NCBI GenBank assembly: GCA_017631795.1
Contig: JAGBSO010000006.1
Location: 1 to 59,412 of the forward strand
DNA length: 59,412 bases
DNA from: Clostridia bacterium
GTDB lineage: Bacteria; Bacillota; Clostridia; Oscillospirales; Acutalibacteraceae
Direction: 5' to 3'
Below, in pieces: positions 51,397 to 59,395 of this stretch. The notes below the pieces were generated by a model. That model was not told the DNA's origin. It saw only the letters and a list, made by a program, of their open reading frames with translations, and ran no database searches. Position 1 is the stretch's first letter. The number at the start of each line of letters is the position of its first letter. The translations under genes and the position numbers were made by a program.

Positions 51397-52902
51397 ATGT
51401 TTAAACAGCGCGGTGCAGGTGTGCTGATGCACATCAGTTCTCTGCCCTCTGAATACGGTGTGGGTGTGTTTGGCAAAGAGTGTTTTGACTTTGTTGACAA
51501 ACTTGCAGAAATGAAGTTTTCTTACTGGCAGGTTCTGCCGTTCAATCCTATAGATGATGCAAATTCTCCCTATTGTTCAGCATCTGCATTTGCAGGTAAC
51601 ATTCTTTTTATAGACCCTAAAGGTCTTGTGGAAATGGGACTTTGCACCGAAGATGAAATAAAATCAAATGTCTATGACGGTTCACCCTATACTGCAGATT
51701 TTGACTTTGCAAAAAAAGCAAGACTTTCACTTCTGAAAAAAGCATTTTCAAGAATTGATGCTGAATTTGCTCAGAAGGTAAAGGATTTTGAAAGTGAAAA
51801 TAAGTGGCTTACACAATTTTCATATTTCATGGCGATAAAAGAAGCCAATGACTTCAAAGCATGGTGGGAATGGGACGAGGATTTTGCCCGTTTCGATCTG
51901 TTCAAAAGACGCCACAGACATGACTATGCAGAGAGATCGGCTTTCTGGAAATTCAGTCAGTATGTTTTCTTCATGCAGTGGCAGAAAGTCAAGGACTATG
52001 CAAACTCAAAGGGTATAAAAATCATCGGAGACATGCCCATTTATGTTGCGATGGACAGCGTTGATGTGTGGTCAAACCTTCCCATGTTCCTTATTGATGA
52101 TAAGAAACTCGCACCCGAAAAGGTTGCAGGTGTACCGCCCGATTATTTCAGCGAAGACGGTCAGCTCTGGGGTAACCCGATTTATAACTGGGAAGCTATG
52201 GAGAAAGACGGTTATAAATGGTGGCTTGAAAGAATCGGCAATGCGCTGAATACTTATGATGTCGTGAGAATCGACCATTTCAGAGCATTTGCAAGTTATT
52301 GGGAAATTCCTGCGGATTCAGAAACCGCAAAGACAGGCGAGTGGAAAGACGGTCCCGGAATGAAACTCTTCAAAAAAGTGTTCCGCAAATTCCCCGATGC
52401 TCCCATTATTGCAGAAGACCTTGGTGTTTTCGGTGAAGATGTTGTGAAACTCCTTGAAGATACAAATTTCCCCGGCATGAAGGTTGTTCAGTTCGGATTC
52501 GATCCCGGCAGCGATTCTTCACATATGCCTCATAATGCACAGAAAAACAGCGTAAACTATGTCGGCACACATGATAACAACACTCTTCTCGGCTGGCTCT
52601 GGGAAGCAAGTGAAGAAGAACGCAGATTCGCGCTTGATTATGTCGGCTTTGAAGGCGATAACTGGGGTGACGGCGGATATTATTCAAAGAGTTGTCGCAA
52701 GATAATCGAAACCGTATGGAGAAGTGCTTCCGATACAGCAATCATTGCATTCCAGGATATGTGCGGATTCGGTTCTGATGCAAGAATGAATATTCCCGGT
52801 GTGCCTGAAAAGAACTGGCGTTTCAGAACAACAAAAGAAACTATCAATAATATTGATAAGAATTATTTCATAAAAATCAATTCTCTTTTCAGAAGAGGAT
52901 AA
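51397..52902 (+). CDS. malQ: 4-alpha-glucanotransferase (amylomaltase, GH77)
   Basis: 501 residues from the ATG at 51397, with GAAGGTGG upstream, 19 bases after the GH63-like gene. Transfers alpha-1,4-glucan segments between malto-oligosaccharides. Catalytic motifs: 'DVVRIDHFRAF' (nucleophile Asp), 'IIAEDLGVFG' (acid/base Glu) and 'YVGTHDNNTLLGW' (transition-state stabiliser Asp); also 'LPFNPIDDANSPYCSASAFA' of the substrate cleft. Complete, cytosolic. With the GH31 and GH63-like enzymes it points to maltodextrin/glycogen use. Confidence 0.95.
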   Translation: MFKQRGAGVLMHISSLPSEYGVGVFGKECFDFVDKLAEMKFSYWQVLPFNPIDDANSPYCSASAFAGNILFIDPKGLVEMGLCTEDEIKSNVYDGSPYTADFDFAKKARLSLLKKAFSRIDAEFAQKVKDFESENKWLTQFSYFMAIKEANDFKAWWEWDEDFARFDLFKRRHRHDYAERSAFWKFSQYVFFMQWQKVKDYANSKGIKIIGDMPIYVAMDSVDVWSNLPMFLIDDKKLAPEKVAGVPPDYFSEDGQLWGNPIYNWEAMEKDGYKWWLERIGNALNTYDVVRIDHFRAFASYWEIPADSETAKTGEWKDGPGMKLFKKVFRKFPDAPIIAEDLGVFGEDVVKLLEDTNFPGMKVVQFGFDPGSDSSHMPHNAQKNSVNYVGTHDNNTLLGWLWEASEEERRFALDYVGFEGDNWGDGGYYSKSCRKIIETVWRSASDTAIIAFQDMCGFGSDARMNIPGVPEKNWRFRTTKETINNIDKNYFIKINSLFRRG

Positions 52903-52930
52903 AATAAAAATTTAAGATGAGGTGTTTTTA

Positions 52931-53848
52931 ATGGTAGCAAAAATCGCTGATCTCTTAGGTCTTGTTGTCAGAGAAGAATGGGCACTCACCAAATTCTTTG
53001 AGTATCTGGGTAAAATGTTTTCCGCAGACTCAATAAAAGGTATGGTTGCTGCACTCACTGCTGCTGCAGAAATGCTTGCAATGCTCATTTTCGGTCTGCC
53101 CACAACTCCCAGAGGACCTGAACTTGACCTTTCCGATTACAGCATTGTTTTCTATGATGAGTTCGACGGTGACACTCTTGACGAAACAGTGTGGAAACAT
53201 CGTGGTGTAGGTCCCAGAAGAGGCGGATTCAACGCATCAAGTCAGGCTGAAGTTCGTGACGGTAATCTTGTAATCACATCTGAATATCTCGAAGACGGTA
53301 TGTACGGCGAAGGCTGGTACACAGGTGCTGTTTCACTTAAAGAGTGGTACAAGCAGGGATATTTTGAAATCAGATGTATCTGTAACGATTCACCCGGTTT
53401 CTGGAGTGCATTCTGGATTCAGGCAAACGGTCCTTACACAGCTTCAATTTCTCAGGGCGGTGTAGGCGGTGCTGAACTTGACATCTTTGAGTCAATGGGA
53501 TACGGCGACGGACTTCATCACAACTCAGTCACACATACAATCCACTGTGCAGGTGTAGACGGTGTGCAGGAAGGATTCCAGTCAGCAAATCTCGGTGCTT
53601 TCTACGGCAATAATATTCATGAAGAATACAACACATACGGTCTTGAATGGACAGAAGATGAATACATTTTCTATATCAACGGTGTTGAAACAGTCCGCTC
53701 AACATTCGGTAACGGTGTTTCTCAGGTAGAAGAAGAAGTTATCGTTTCACTTGAAATTCCCGGAATCGAAGAACTTGCAGGTTTTGAAAAAGACGGCTTC
53801 AAGACAGAATTTATCGTTGATTATGTAAAAATCTATCAGAAGAAGTAA
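52931..53848 (+). CDS. GH16-type endo-glucanase with an atypical N-terminus
   Basis: 305 residues from the ATG at 52931 (GATGAGGTG upstream), 28 bases after malQ. The beta-jelly-roll GH16 core starts near 75 ('IVFYDEFDGDTLDETVWKH'), with the catalytic 'GAELDIFESMGYG' (E-x-D-x-x-E, near 183), 'GYFEIRCICNDSPGFWSAFW' and 'TYGLEWTEDEYIFYING'. It should cut beta-1,3 (-1,4)-glucan. The first 70 residues are not a standard signal peptide: charged helix, then 'GMVAALTAAAEMLAMLIFGL', a possible late membrane anchor. Cytosolic or membrane-anchored location is unclear. Terminator at 53858. Confidence 0.88.
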   Translation: MVAKIADLLGLVVREEWALTKFFEYLGKMFSADSIKGMVAALTAAAEMLAMLIFGLPTTPRGPELDLSDYSIVFYDEFDGDTLDETVWKHRGVGPRRGGFNASSQAEVRDGNLVITSEYLEDGMYGEGWYTGAVSLKEWYKQGYFEIRCICNDSPGFWSAFWIQANGPYTASISQGGVGGAELDIFESMGYGDGLHHNSVTHTIHCAGVDGVQEGFQSANLGAFYGNNIHEEYNTYGLEWTEDEYIFYINGVETVRSTFGNGVSQVEEEVIVSLEIPGIEELAGFEKDGFKTEFIVDYVKIYQKK

Positions 53849-53857
53849 AAGCATAAT

Positions 53858-53887
53858 AAAAATCACCTGTGTGAACAGGTGATTTTT
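53858..53887. terminator. Terminator of the GH63-like/malQ/GH16 operon
   Basis: AAAAATCACCTGT pairs with ACAGGTGATTTTT (13 bp) around GTGA, with T8 after. It could also work from the other side for the leftward dnaQ-like gene. Confidence 0.93.
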
Positions 53888-53893
53888 TTTGGT

Positions 53894-53945
53894 AAATAAT
53901 AATTTATCGAAATCCCACGTCGGTAATCTGATAAATTATTGCTTT
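53894..53945. repeat. Short hairpin repeat with diverged AATAATAATTTATC ends
   Basis: AAATAATAATTTATC (53894-53908) pairs with GATAAATTATTGCTTT (53930-53945). Same terminal motif as the larger elements but no GTAGGGGCG core. Its right end holds the AAG CAA TAA that ends the exonuclease gene. Confidence 0.7.
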
Positions 53946-54526
53946 CTCTTCAATTTTCCGTTTTTCTGAAGTGCAAGATAGAGTTTTGCGGTGACTTCCG
54001 CATCGGCATCTGCACGGTGATATATTTCTGACTTTATTCCGAAATAGTCGCACAGAACAGAAAGTTTGTTGCATGAAAGACCGGGGAAGTCTTCACATCT
54101 GTATCTGACAAAACGGAGTGTGTCAAAAACATCATTGTCGATAAAAATCTCGTATTTGTCAGCCCAGTGACCCATGATTTTGCAGTCAAAATTCAGTGCA
54201 TTGTGACCCACAAGAATATTGTTGCCCGCAAAAGCTCTGAATCGGGGGAGTACAATGTCGATTCTATCCGCATCTGCAACCATTTCATCGGTGATTCCCG
54301 TAATCTGAGTGATTTCAGACGGAATCGGTCTGCCCGGATTTACAAATTCCTGAAAAGAATCGCAGATTTCACCGTTTACAACTTTCACAGCACCGATTTC
54401 AATAATTTCTGAGTCTCTGGGAAGTCCTGTTGTTTCAATGTCGAAAGCTACAAATGTTGAAAAGTCAGCAGCCTTGACTTCTTTTGCGGGAAAGAATTTT
54501 TCAGGCTTTCCGAATAAATCAAACAT
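53936..54526 (-). CDS. DnaQ-like 3'-5' exonuclease (DEDDh)
   Basis: 196 residues. Exonuclease motifs: 'FVAFDIETTGLPRDSEIIEI' (ExoI, D and E), 'NILVGHNALNFDCKIM' (ExoII, D) and 'IYHRADADAEVTAKLYLAL' (ExoIIIepsilon, H and D). Like the epsilon proofreading domain of DNA polymerase III; stand-alone version of unknown partner. The ATG overlaps the flavodoxin 3' end by 8 bases, so the two are co-transcribed. The C-terminal 'KRKQ' runs into the repeat at 53894-53945. Confidence 0.92.
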   Translation of the reverse strand: MFDLFGKPEKFFPAKEVKAADFSTFVAFDIETTGLPRDSEIIEIGAVKVVNGEICDSFQEFVNPGRPIPSEITQITGITDEMVADADRIDIVLPRFRAFAGNNILVGHNALNFDCKIMGHWADKYEIFIDNDVFDTLRFVRYRCEDFPGLSCNKLSVLCDYFGIKSEIYHRADADAEVTAKLYLALQKNGKLKRKQ

Positions 54527-54971
54527 TGCCGAATTCCTCTTCCGTTTTTATTTTTCCGTATATACACTGAATACTTGTGTATTTTGAGTTTTTGAGTCTG
54601 AGAATTCTGTCGGTTTCTGCGGCAATTGCTTTTACATCTGTTTTGAGCGCGTGAACAAAAATGTACTCGGCATCTCTGATATTGTGCTTTTCCTTTTTTA
54701 TGAAAGTCTGCATAGGTGCGCAGAGTTTTGAAAACCAGACAGGAGCGCAGATAATAACTTTGTCATAAGAAGCGACATCTGTGTCATAAGGGAAAAGTGC
54801 CATATCATCTTTTGAGAATAAAGTTTTCAGGCAGTTTGTAAAGCCGTTGTAGCCTGCAACATTTTCGGTAGTGTCGATTGCAAGAAAATCAGCTTCAAGC
54901 TCTTTTGCTTTTTCAAGCGCAATTTTTTCCGTATTGCCTTTTCTTGAATAATAAACCACAAGTGTTTTCAT
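54519..54971 (-). CDS. Flavodoxin-like protein
   Basis: 150 residues from the ATG at 54971, with GGGAGATAAT upstream. 'LVVYYSRKGNTEKIALEKAK' is the FMN phosphate loop; 'FSKDDMALFPYDTDVASYDK' and 'VIICAPVWFSKLCAPMQTFI' complete the flavodoxin fold. Electron carrier, partner unknown. Overlaps the exonuclease gene by 8 bases and probably shares its transcript. A TATAAT-like sequence upstream (near 55010) could be its promoter. Confidence 0.9.
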   Translation of the reverse strand: MKTLVVYYSRKGNTEKIALEKAKELEADFLAIDTTENVAGYNGFTNCLKTLFSKDDMALFPYDTDVASYDKVIICAPVWFSKLCAPMQTFIKKEKHNIRDAEYIFVHALKTDVKAIAAETDRILRLKNSKYTSIQCIYGKIKTEEEFGNV

Positions 54972-55091
54972 TTTATTATCTCCCTGAGCCTTTTTTATCA
55001 TTATATATTAAGTGACAGTGTGTTATTTTTACATTTTAGAAAAATAGAAGCTGAATTTTGTGTTAAAATAAATATTCAGAGGTGATATGTA

Positions 55092-55568
55092 ATGACCGGT
55101 CTTGCTTTCAGATATGCAGAAGAAAAAGATTGTGAGCTTATTCTGTTTTTTATAAAGAGTCTTGCCGAATATGAAAAAATGAGTGATGATGTTTCGGCAA
55201 CACCCGAGCTTCTCAGAGAATGGATTTTTGAAAAGAAAAAGGCAGAAGTTATTTTTCCTGTGGTTGACGGAAAGGAAATCGGTTTTGCGTTATTCTTTCA
55301 CAACTTTTCAACATTTCTCGGCAAAGCAGGAATTTATCTTGAAGATTTGTATATTCTGCCCGAATACCGTAATAAAGGCTACGGAAAACAGGTGCTGAAA
55401 AAACTTGCATCAATTGCAGTTGAAAGAGATTGCGGCAGACTTGAATGGTGTTGTCTTGACTGGAATCAGCCGAGTATTGATTTTTATCTGTCTCTTGGTG
55501 CTGAAGGTCTGACTGACTGGACGACTTATCGTGTCACAGGCGAAACACTCAGAAAACTTGCAGAATAA
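55092..55568 (+). CDS. GNAT family N-acetyltransferase
   Basis: 158 residues. Acetyl-CoA-dependent acetyltransferase: 'LEDLYILPEYRNKGYGKQVL' holds the R-x-x-G-x-G acetyl-CoA loop, then 'RLEWCCLDWNQPSIDFYLSL' and 'GAEGLTDWTTYRVTG'. The second half resembles the polyamine/thialysine acetyltransferase (SAT2) subgroup. Divergent from the flavodoxin gene; GAGGTGATAT upstream of the ATG. Substrate unknown. Confidence 0.88.
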   Translation: MTGLAFRYAEEKDCELILFFIKSLAEYEKMSDDVSATPELLREWIFEKKKAEVIFPVVDGKEIGFALFFHNFSTFLGKAGIYLEDLYILPEYRNKGYGKQVLKKLASIAVERDCGRLEWCCLDWNQPSIDFYLSLGAEGLTDWTTYRVTGETLRKLAE

Positions 55569-55584
55569 TCGGTGATATTGAGTA

Positions 55585-55613
55585 TTGAAATATACTTTGC
55601 GATATGATAATAT
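55585..55613 (+). promoter_or_regulatory. Promoter of the membrane protein gene
   Basis: TTGAAA (55585-55590), 17-base spacer, TAATAT (55608-55613). The leader is short (about 15-20 nt), with GGTGATG before the ATG at 55634. Confidence 0.6.
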
Positions 55614-55633
55614 AGCATGGGTGATGTAACTAA

Positions 55634-56341
55634 ATGAAAAAATTAAACAAAATAAAACCTATTCCGAAATCGCACGAAATACTCTGGTGGGCATGCCGTG
55701 TAATTTTTGTGCTGTTTTCAATATACGGAATTCTCAATAACTCCGTCACAATGTTTCTGATGGGACTTTTCTCAACAGCATTTTCACACCTGTGGGATAT
55801 GTTTCAGCTTTTCGGCGGAAAATCATTCATAACACGAGTTGACTTTTTCTCGCAGACATTCCTGAATCTGTTTATTGCATACAGTCTTGGAGTTTATCTT
55901 CTTAACACAAGAACAAATATCCATTTCTTTGATATAATATCACATGCATCGTCAGGATTTATCGCAACATGGTTTGCTTATGATTTTGCGGTTGTTTTTC
56001 AGGGAAAGAAAAGACATCTGAGTCCTGCTCTTGCATCGTTCTTTTCTCTGTGTTTCTCAATGTTCATTGCAGTTGCATGGGAACTTTATGAATTCACAAT
56101 GGACCGTGTTTACGGTTATACTCTCCAAACATCAGATGTTATTACTGAAATCGGTCTGAGAGATACAATGGAAGACACAATCTGCTGTGTTGTAGGCTCA
56201 GTGCTCGGTATGTTTGCCGTTGCTTTTTACAGAAACGGAATCATCGGCGGTAAAAACAGAAAACAGCTCAGGGCAGAAGTTGTTGCCCGATCAAAACAGG
56301 ACAGAAAAGAAGAGCTTGAATTCCTCGGAATTGAAGAATAA
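55634..56341 (+). CDS. YjdF/DUF2238-like integral membrane protein
   Basis: 235 residues with about six hydrophobic segments and a charged C-terminal tail ('RSKQDRKEELEFLG'). 'FIAVAWELYEFTMDRVYGYT' with 'TEIGLRDTMEDTICCVVGSV' is the WExxE ... DTxxD pattern of the DUF2238/YjdF family; Asp/Glu in the membrane suggest a metal or transport role but none is known. Stands between its own promoter and a perfect terminator. Confidence 0.7.
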   Translation: MKKLNKIKPIPKSHEILWWACRVIFVLFSIYGILNNSVTMFLMGLFSTAFSHLWDMFQLFGGKSFITRVDFFSQTFLNLFIAYSLGVYLLNTRTNIHFFDIISHASSGFIATWFAYDFAVVFQGKKRHLSPALASFFSLCFSMFIAVAWELYEFTMDRVYGYTLQTSDVITEIGLRDTMEDTICCVVGSVLGMFAVAFYRNGIIGGKNRKQLRAEVVARSKQDRKEELEFLGIEE

Positions 56342-56369
56342 AAAAACAGGTGCAATTGCACCTGTTTTT
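56342..56369. terminator. Perfect palindromic terminator
   Basis: AAAAACAGGTGC pairs with GCACCTGTTTTT around AATT: a perfect 12-bp stem with A- and T-tracts, ending the membrane protein gene; on the minus strand it backs up the 5S terminator. Confidence 0.93.
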
Positions 56370-56391
56370 AATGTATTGTAATTTTTTAATA

Positions 56392-56423
56392 AAAAACAAC
56401 CACCCTATTGGATGGTTGTTTTT
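56392..56423 (-). terminator. Terminator of the 5S rRNA unit
   Basis: On the minus strand AACAACCATCC pairs with GGTGGTTGTT (one bulged A) and is followed by TTTTTT. It lies 2-3 bases after the end of the 5S gene. Confidence 0.85.
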
Positions 56424-56424
56424 G

Positions 56425-56541
<117 letters not shown>

Positions 56542-56582
56542 TATTCATTTGTCAGAGTTGTTACTCCCTAACAACATGGCTT

Positions 56583-56610
56583 ATTATATCACAGATTTCA
56601 GAAAAGTCAA
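56583..56610 (-). promoter_or_regulatory. Promoter of the stand-alone 5S rRNA
   Basis: On the minus strand TTGACT (56610-56605), 16-base spacer, TATAAT (56588-56583). Expected start near 56575, 35 bases before the mature 5S end. Confidence 0.85.
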
Positions 56611-56692
56611 CCCCTTTTTTTAAAATTTTTCAAATTTTTTTAATTTTTTTTATTCTGGTGTTTTTTGACCTTTCAGATTGAGTAAATCATTG

Positions 56693-56721
56693 TTGAAATG
56701 TGTAACAAATCATAGTATAAT
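56693..56721 (+). promoter_or_regulatory. Promoter of comEA-fol operon
   Basis: TTGAAA (56693-56698), 17-base spacer, TATAAT (56716-56721). The following 50 bases are almost pure A/T with a TATATA-rich near-palindrome; GTGAGG precedes the start codon. Confidence 0.7.
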
Positions 56722-56791
56722 CTCTTTGATATTATAATGATTATTATATTATATATAGTATATATAACATATTATAAGTGAGGTTGTGGAT

Positions 56792-57427
56792 ATGGGTGAC
56801 GGCTTTGAGATTTTTGATATTCCGGATAATGATGAGTCTGAAATAAAAGAAAACAAAACTGAATTCGACAAAAGAAACTTTCACGAAGTTTTCAGGTCAG
56901 TCTGTCTGGTGCTGATTCTGATTGTGTGCGGTGCGATTCTTGCATTTGTTGTCAGAACATATATGATTGTCAGTGAGCAGGCAGATAAACAGCAGATAAT
57001 TATTTCGGACAGCGGAATCGGGTATGCGGATAATAATTACATCGTTGATCTTCCTGACGGAACAGTTACGGCAAATCAGTCGGAAACATTGCAGAATAAT
57101 AATGTTGCCAATATCGGTTCGGTGAATAATGTTCCTCAGAATAATATAAGTAATACAACTCAGGTGGTTCAGACAGATACAACACAGACTTTACCTGCTG
57201 AGACAACAACTGCAGCGGCAGCAGACAGTAACGGAAAAATCAATATCAATACTGCATCTCTGGATGAGTTGATGGGACTTGACGGTGTTGGTGAGAAAAA
57301 AGCTCAGGCGATAATTGATTACAGATATGAAAACGGCAGATTTAATTCTGTTGAAGAGCTTACAAATGTAAACGGCATTGGTGAAAAAACTTTTGAGAAA
57401 AACAGAGACAGGATTACGGTAGGGTAG
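56792..57427 (+). CDS. comEA: ComEA-like helix-hairpin-helix DNA-binding membrane protein
   Basis: 211 residues from the ATG at 56792 (GTGAGG 8 bases upstream; a GTG two codons earlier is in frame). Cytosolic acidic N-terminus, one membrane segment ('VCLVLILIVCGAILAFVV', about 38-56), an Asn/Gln/Thr-rich linker, and a C-terminal double HhH: 'KININTASLDELMGLDGVGE' and 'ELTNVNGIGEKTFEKNRDRI'. This is the ComEA layout, which receives DNA during uptake. comEC is not in the window. The SLBB domain found in some ComEA is absent. One base before folP: unusual operon partner. Confidence 0.85.
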   Translation: MGDGFEIFDIPDNDESEIKENKTEFDKRNFHEVFRSVCLVLILIVCGAILAFVVRTYMIVSEQADKQQIIISDSGIGYADNNYIVDLPDGTVTANQSETLQNNNVANIGSVNNVPQNNISNTTQVVQTDTTQTLPAETTTAAAADSNGKININTASLDELMGLDGVGEKKAQAIIDYRYENGRFNSVEELTNVNGIGEKTFEKNRDRITVG

Positions 57428-57428
57428 T

Positions 57429-58283
57429 ATGAAAAAATTCAGATTCAAAAACAATGAGTTTATTTTCAGCGGAAAAGGACTTATCATGGGTATTCTGAAT
57501 GTCACTCCCGATTCCTTTTCTGACGGCGGAGAATTTTTCGGTGCGGATGCTGCCGTAAATCATGCGAAGAAAATGCTCAGTGACGGAGCAGATATAATAG
57601 ATATCGGTGCAATGTCAACACGACCCGGTAGTGAGCCTGTTTCATACAGTGAAGAAATCAGAAGGCTTGAGCCTGTGCTGAAAGAATTGTGTGCCATTGA
57701 AAACATCATCATTTCTGTTGATACGATAAATCCCGAAACAGCAGACTATGCTCTGGCTGCAGGTGTGCATATAATAAATGATGTAAGCGGATATTTTAAT
57801 CCTGCCATGGCATCTGTTGTGAAGAAACATAATGCGGGATGGATAATGACTCACACAGGTGCAGTTGCATCGGGTAGTGTTGTTGAATATCCTGACGGAG
57901 TTACGGTTGCGGTTAAAGATTTTTTTGAAAGCTTTATTTCTGATTGTGAAAAGTTCGGAATCAGTAAGGATTATATATGTATTGATCCCGGATTCGGTTT
58001 TGCAAAAACAACCGATGATAATATTGAGCTTCTGCAAAATCTTGAAAAACTTGTCAGACCCGATGTTGCTTTTCTGACTGCATTGTCAAGAAAGCGTTTT
58101 ATCGGTGAAATCACAGAAACTGCCGAAGCAGGTGAGCGTCTTGCAGGTACATTGACTGCAGATATAATCGCTCTCATGAAAGGCACGGACATGCTGCGTG
58201 TTCATGATGTGAAAGAAACCAAACAATCAATTGCTATATATAATAGTATATATAATAATAAAGGAACCACAATATATGGATAA
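57429..58283 (+). CDS. folP: Dihydropteroate synthase
   Basis: Condenses the pterin pyrophosphate with p-aminobenzoate. 284 residues, TIM barrel. Motifs: 'MGILNVTPDSFSDGGEFF', 'DGADIIDIGAMSTRPGS', 'IISVDTINPETADYAL', 'HIINDVSGYF', 'ICIDPGFGFAKTTDDNIELL' and 'LSRKRFIGEIT'. All sulfonamide-site segments are present. GGTAGGG lies upstream of the ATG. The 3' end overlaps folB by 8 bases. Start of the folate block. Confidence 0.95.
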   Translation: MKKFRFKNNEFIFSGKGLIMGILNVTPDSFSDGGEFFGADAAVNHAKKMLSDGADIIDIGAMSTRPGSEPVSYSEEIRRLEPVLKELCAIENIIISVDTINPETADYALAAGVHIINDVSGYFNPAMASVVKKHNAGWIMTHTGAVASGSVVEYPDGVTVAVKDFFESFISDCEKFGISKDYICIDPGFGFAKTTDDNIELLQNLEKLVRPDVAFLTALSRKRFIGEITETAEAGERLAGTLTADIIALMKGTDMLRVHDVKETKQSIAIYNSIYNNKGTTIYG

Positions 58284-58635
58284 GATAATTATAAAAGACC
58301 TCAAATTGCATGCGTATCACGGAGTGAATCCCGAAGAAAAAATTGAAGGGCAGAATTTCGTTTTTGATATCGAGTGTAAAGCAGATTTGTCAAAACCGTG
58401 TCAGAGTGATGATGTGAATGACACAGTCAGCTATGCTCATATTATCAAACTTGTCAGAAAAGTTTTCACTGCTGAAAAATATGATCTGCTTGAAAAAGCT
58501 GCTCAGGTTGTTGCGGATGCAATACTTGACGAATTTGATATGATCAGAAAAGTAAAAGTAAAACTCATGAAACCCGAAGCACCCGTAAAGGCAGATTTCG
58601 GATATGTTGCAGTTGAAATAAAAAGGGAAAGATGA
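58276..58635 (+). CDS. folB: Dihydroneopterin aldolase
   Basis: 119 residues from the ATG at 58276, which overlaps the folP stop region; an in-frame start at 58231 is less likely because AAAGGAAC lies 10 bases before 58276. 'IIIKDLKLHAYHGVNPEEKI' and 'NDTVSYAHIIKLVRKVF', with catalytic-type 'YDLLEKAAQVVADAIL' and 'KVKLMKPEAPVKADFGYVAV'. Octameric enzyme giving hydroxymethyl-dihydropterin. Coupled to folP and folK. Confidence 0.94.
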   Translation: MDKIIIKDLKLHAYHGVNPEEKIEGQNFVFDIECKADLSKPCQSDDVNDTVSYAHIIKLVRKVFTAEKYDLLEKAAQVVADAILDEFDMIRKVKVKLMKPEAPVKADFGYVAVEIKRER

Positions 58636-58636
58636 T

Positions 58637-59125
58637 ATGAAAAAAGCATATATCGGAATCGGCACCAATATCGGTGACAGATTACATAATATAAAAACGG
58701 CAACGGAAGCATTGTCGCATTTACCGGGAACTCAGGTGCTGAAAGTTTCAGATGTATATGAAACAGAACCCTGGGGATATGCCGATCAGGATAACTTCTT
58801 TAATATATGTGCAGAAATTGAAACTGAACTCTCACCCAATGCGTTGCTGGGAGCATGTCTCGGGATTGAAGCTGCCTTCGGAAGAGAACGTCCGTTTAAA
58901 AATGCACCGAGAATACTGGATGTGGATCTTCTTCTGTATGAAGGTGTGGTTAAGAATGAACCTGAACTTATCCTGCCTCATCCGAGAATGCACGAAAGAG
59001 CTTTCGTTCTTGTGCCGCTGAAAGATATACTTGAAACACTGGTTCTGGATAATGCGGATTTTAATGATTCATATAATATCTGCGATAAAAAAGGCGTAAA
59101 AAAGTGTGTTTTCGGGGATAATTGA
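58637..59125 (+). CDS. folK: Hydroxymethyl-dihydropterin pyrophosphokinase
   Basis: 162 residues. 'AYIGIGTNIGDRLHNI' (start of the fold), 'VYETEPWGYADQDNFFN' (pterin site), 'FGRERPFKNAPRILDVDLLL' (ATP/Mg) and 'LPHPRMHERAFVLVPL'. Makes the substrate of FolP. One base after folB, AAAGGGAAAGATG upstream. Last gene of the operon. No strong terminator is visible; a weak AAAAATGCTA/TAGCCATTTTT hairpin follows near 59155-59190. Confidence 0.95.
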   Translation: MKKAYIGIGTNIGDRLHNIKTATEALSHLPGTQVLKVSDVYETEPWGYADQDNFFNICAEIETELSPNALLGACLGIEAAFGRERPFKNAPRILDVDLLLYEGVVKNEPELILPHPRMHERAFVLVPLKDILETLVLDNADFNDSYNICDKKGVKKCVFGDN

Positions 59126-59229
59126 ACGGTATTATCAAATAATGGTGAAGAGAAAAATGCTAAAAACCACGCAAAATAGCCATTTTTAATGAAAAAGAAG
59201 CAGCAAACACACGGAGCCGTTTGTAAGAA

Positions 59230-59358
59230 GTGGCAAAAAAAGCTAAAATGGTGTTGACATTTGCGGAACTGTGTGATATTATATGCAAGCTGAATGACGA
59301 AGCGGACAGCACCTTGAATGAGTACACTTCCGCTGAAAAAGATTCAGAAAAAAAATAA
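59230..59358 (+). CDS. Possible 42-residue small protein overlapping a promoter
   Basis: GTG start at 59230, or ATG at 59248. The product would contain 'LTFAELCDIICKLNDEADST' and end in 'AEKDSEKK', with a coherent amphipathic helix pattern. The ribosome site (GGAG, 59213-59216) is 13 bases upstream of the GTG, too far to be convincing. The TTGACA-TATTAT pair at 59254-59282 lies inside the frame. Low confidence; I recognise no family. Confidence 0.3.
   Translation: MAKKAKMVLTFAELCDIICKLNDEADSTLNEYTSAEKDSEKK
59254..59282 (+). promoter_or_regulatory. Strong promoter-like sequence P1 near window end
   Basis: TTGACA (59254-59259), 17-base spacer ending GTGTGA, TATTAT (59277-59282). May be a chance match within the small ORF, or the first of two tandem promoters. 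Confidence 0.5.
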
Positions 59359-59366
59359 AAAAAGGC

Positions 59367-59395
59367 TTGACAAACGTGTCACGATGTGATATAAT
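59367..59395 (+). promoter_or_regulatory. Strong promoter P2 at window end
   Basis: TTGACA (59367-59372), 17-base spacer ending TGTGA, TATAAT (59390-59395): perfect consensus. With the similar P1 113 bases upstream it looks like a tandem rRNA- or tRNA-operon promoter driving a gene beyond the window. Confidence 0.85.
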
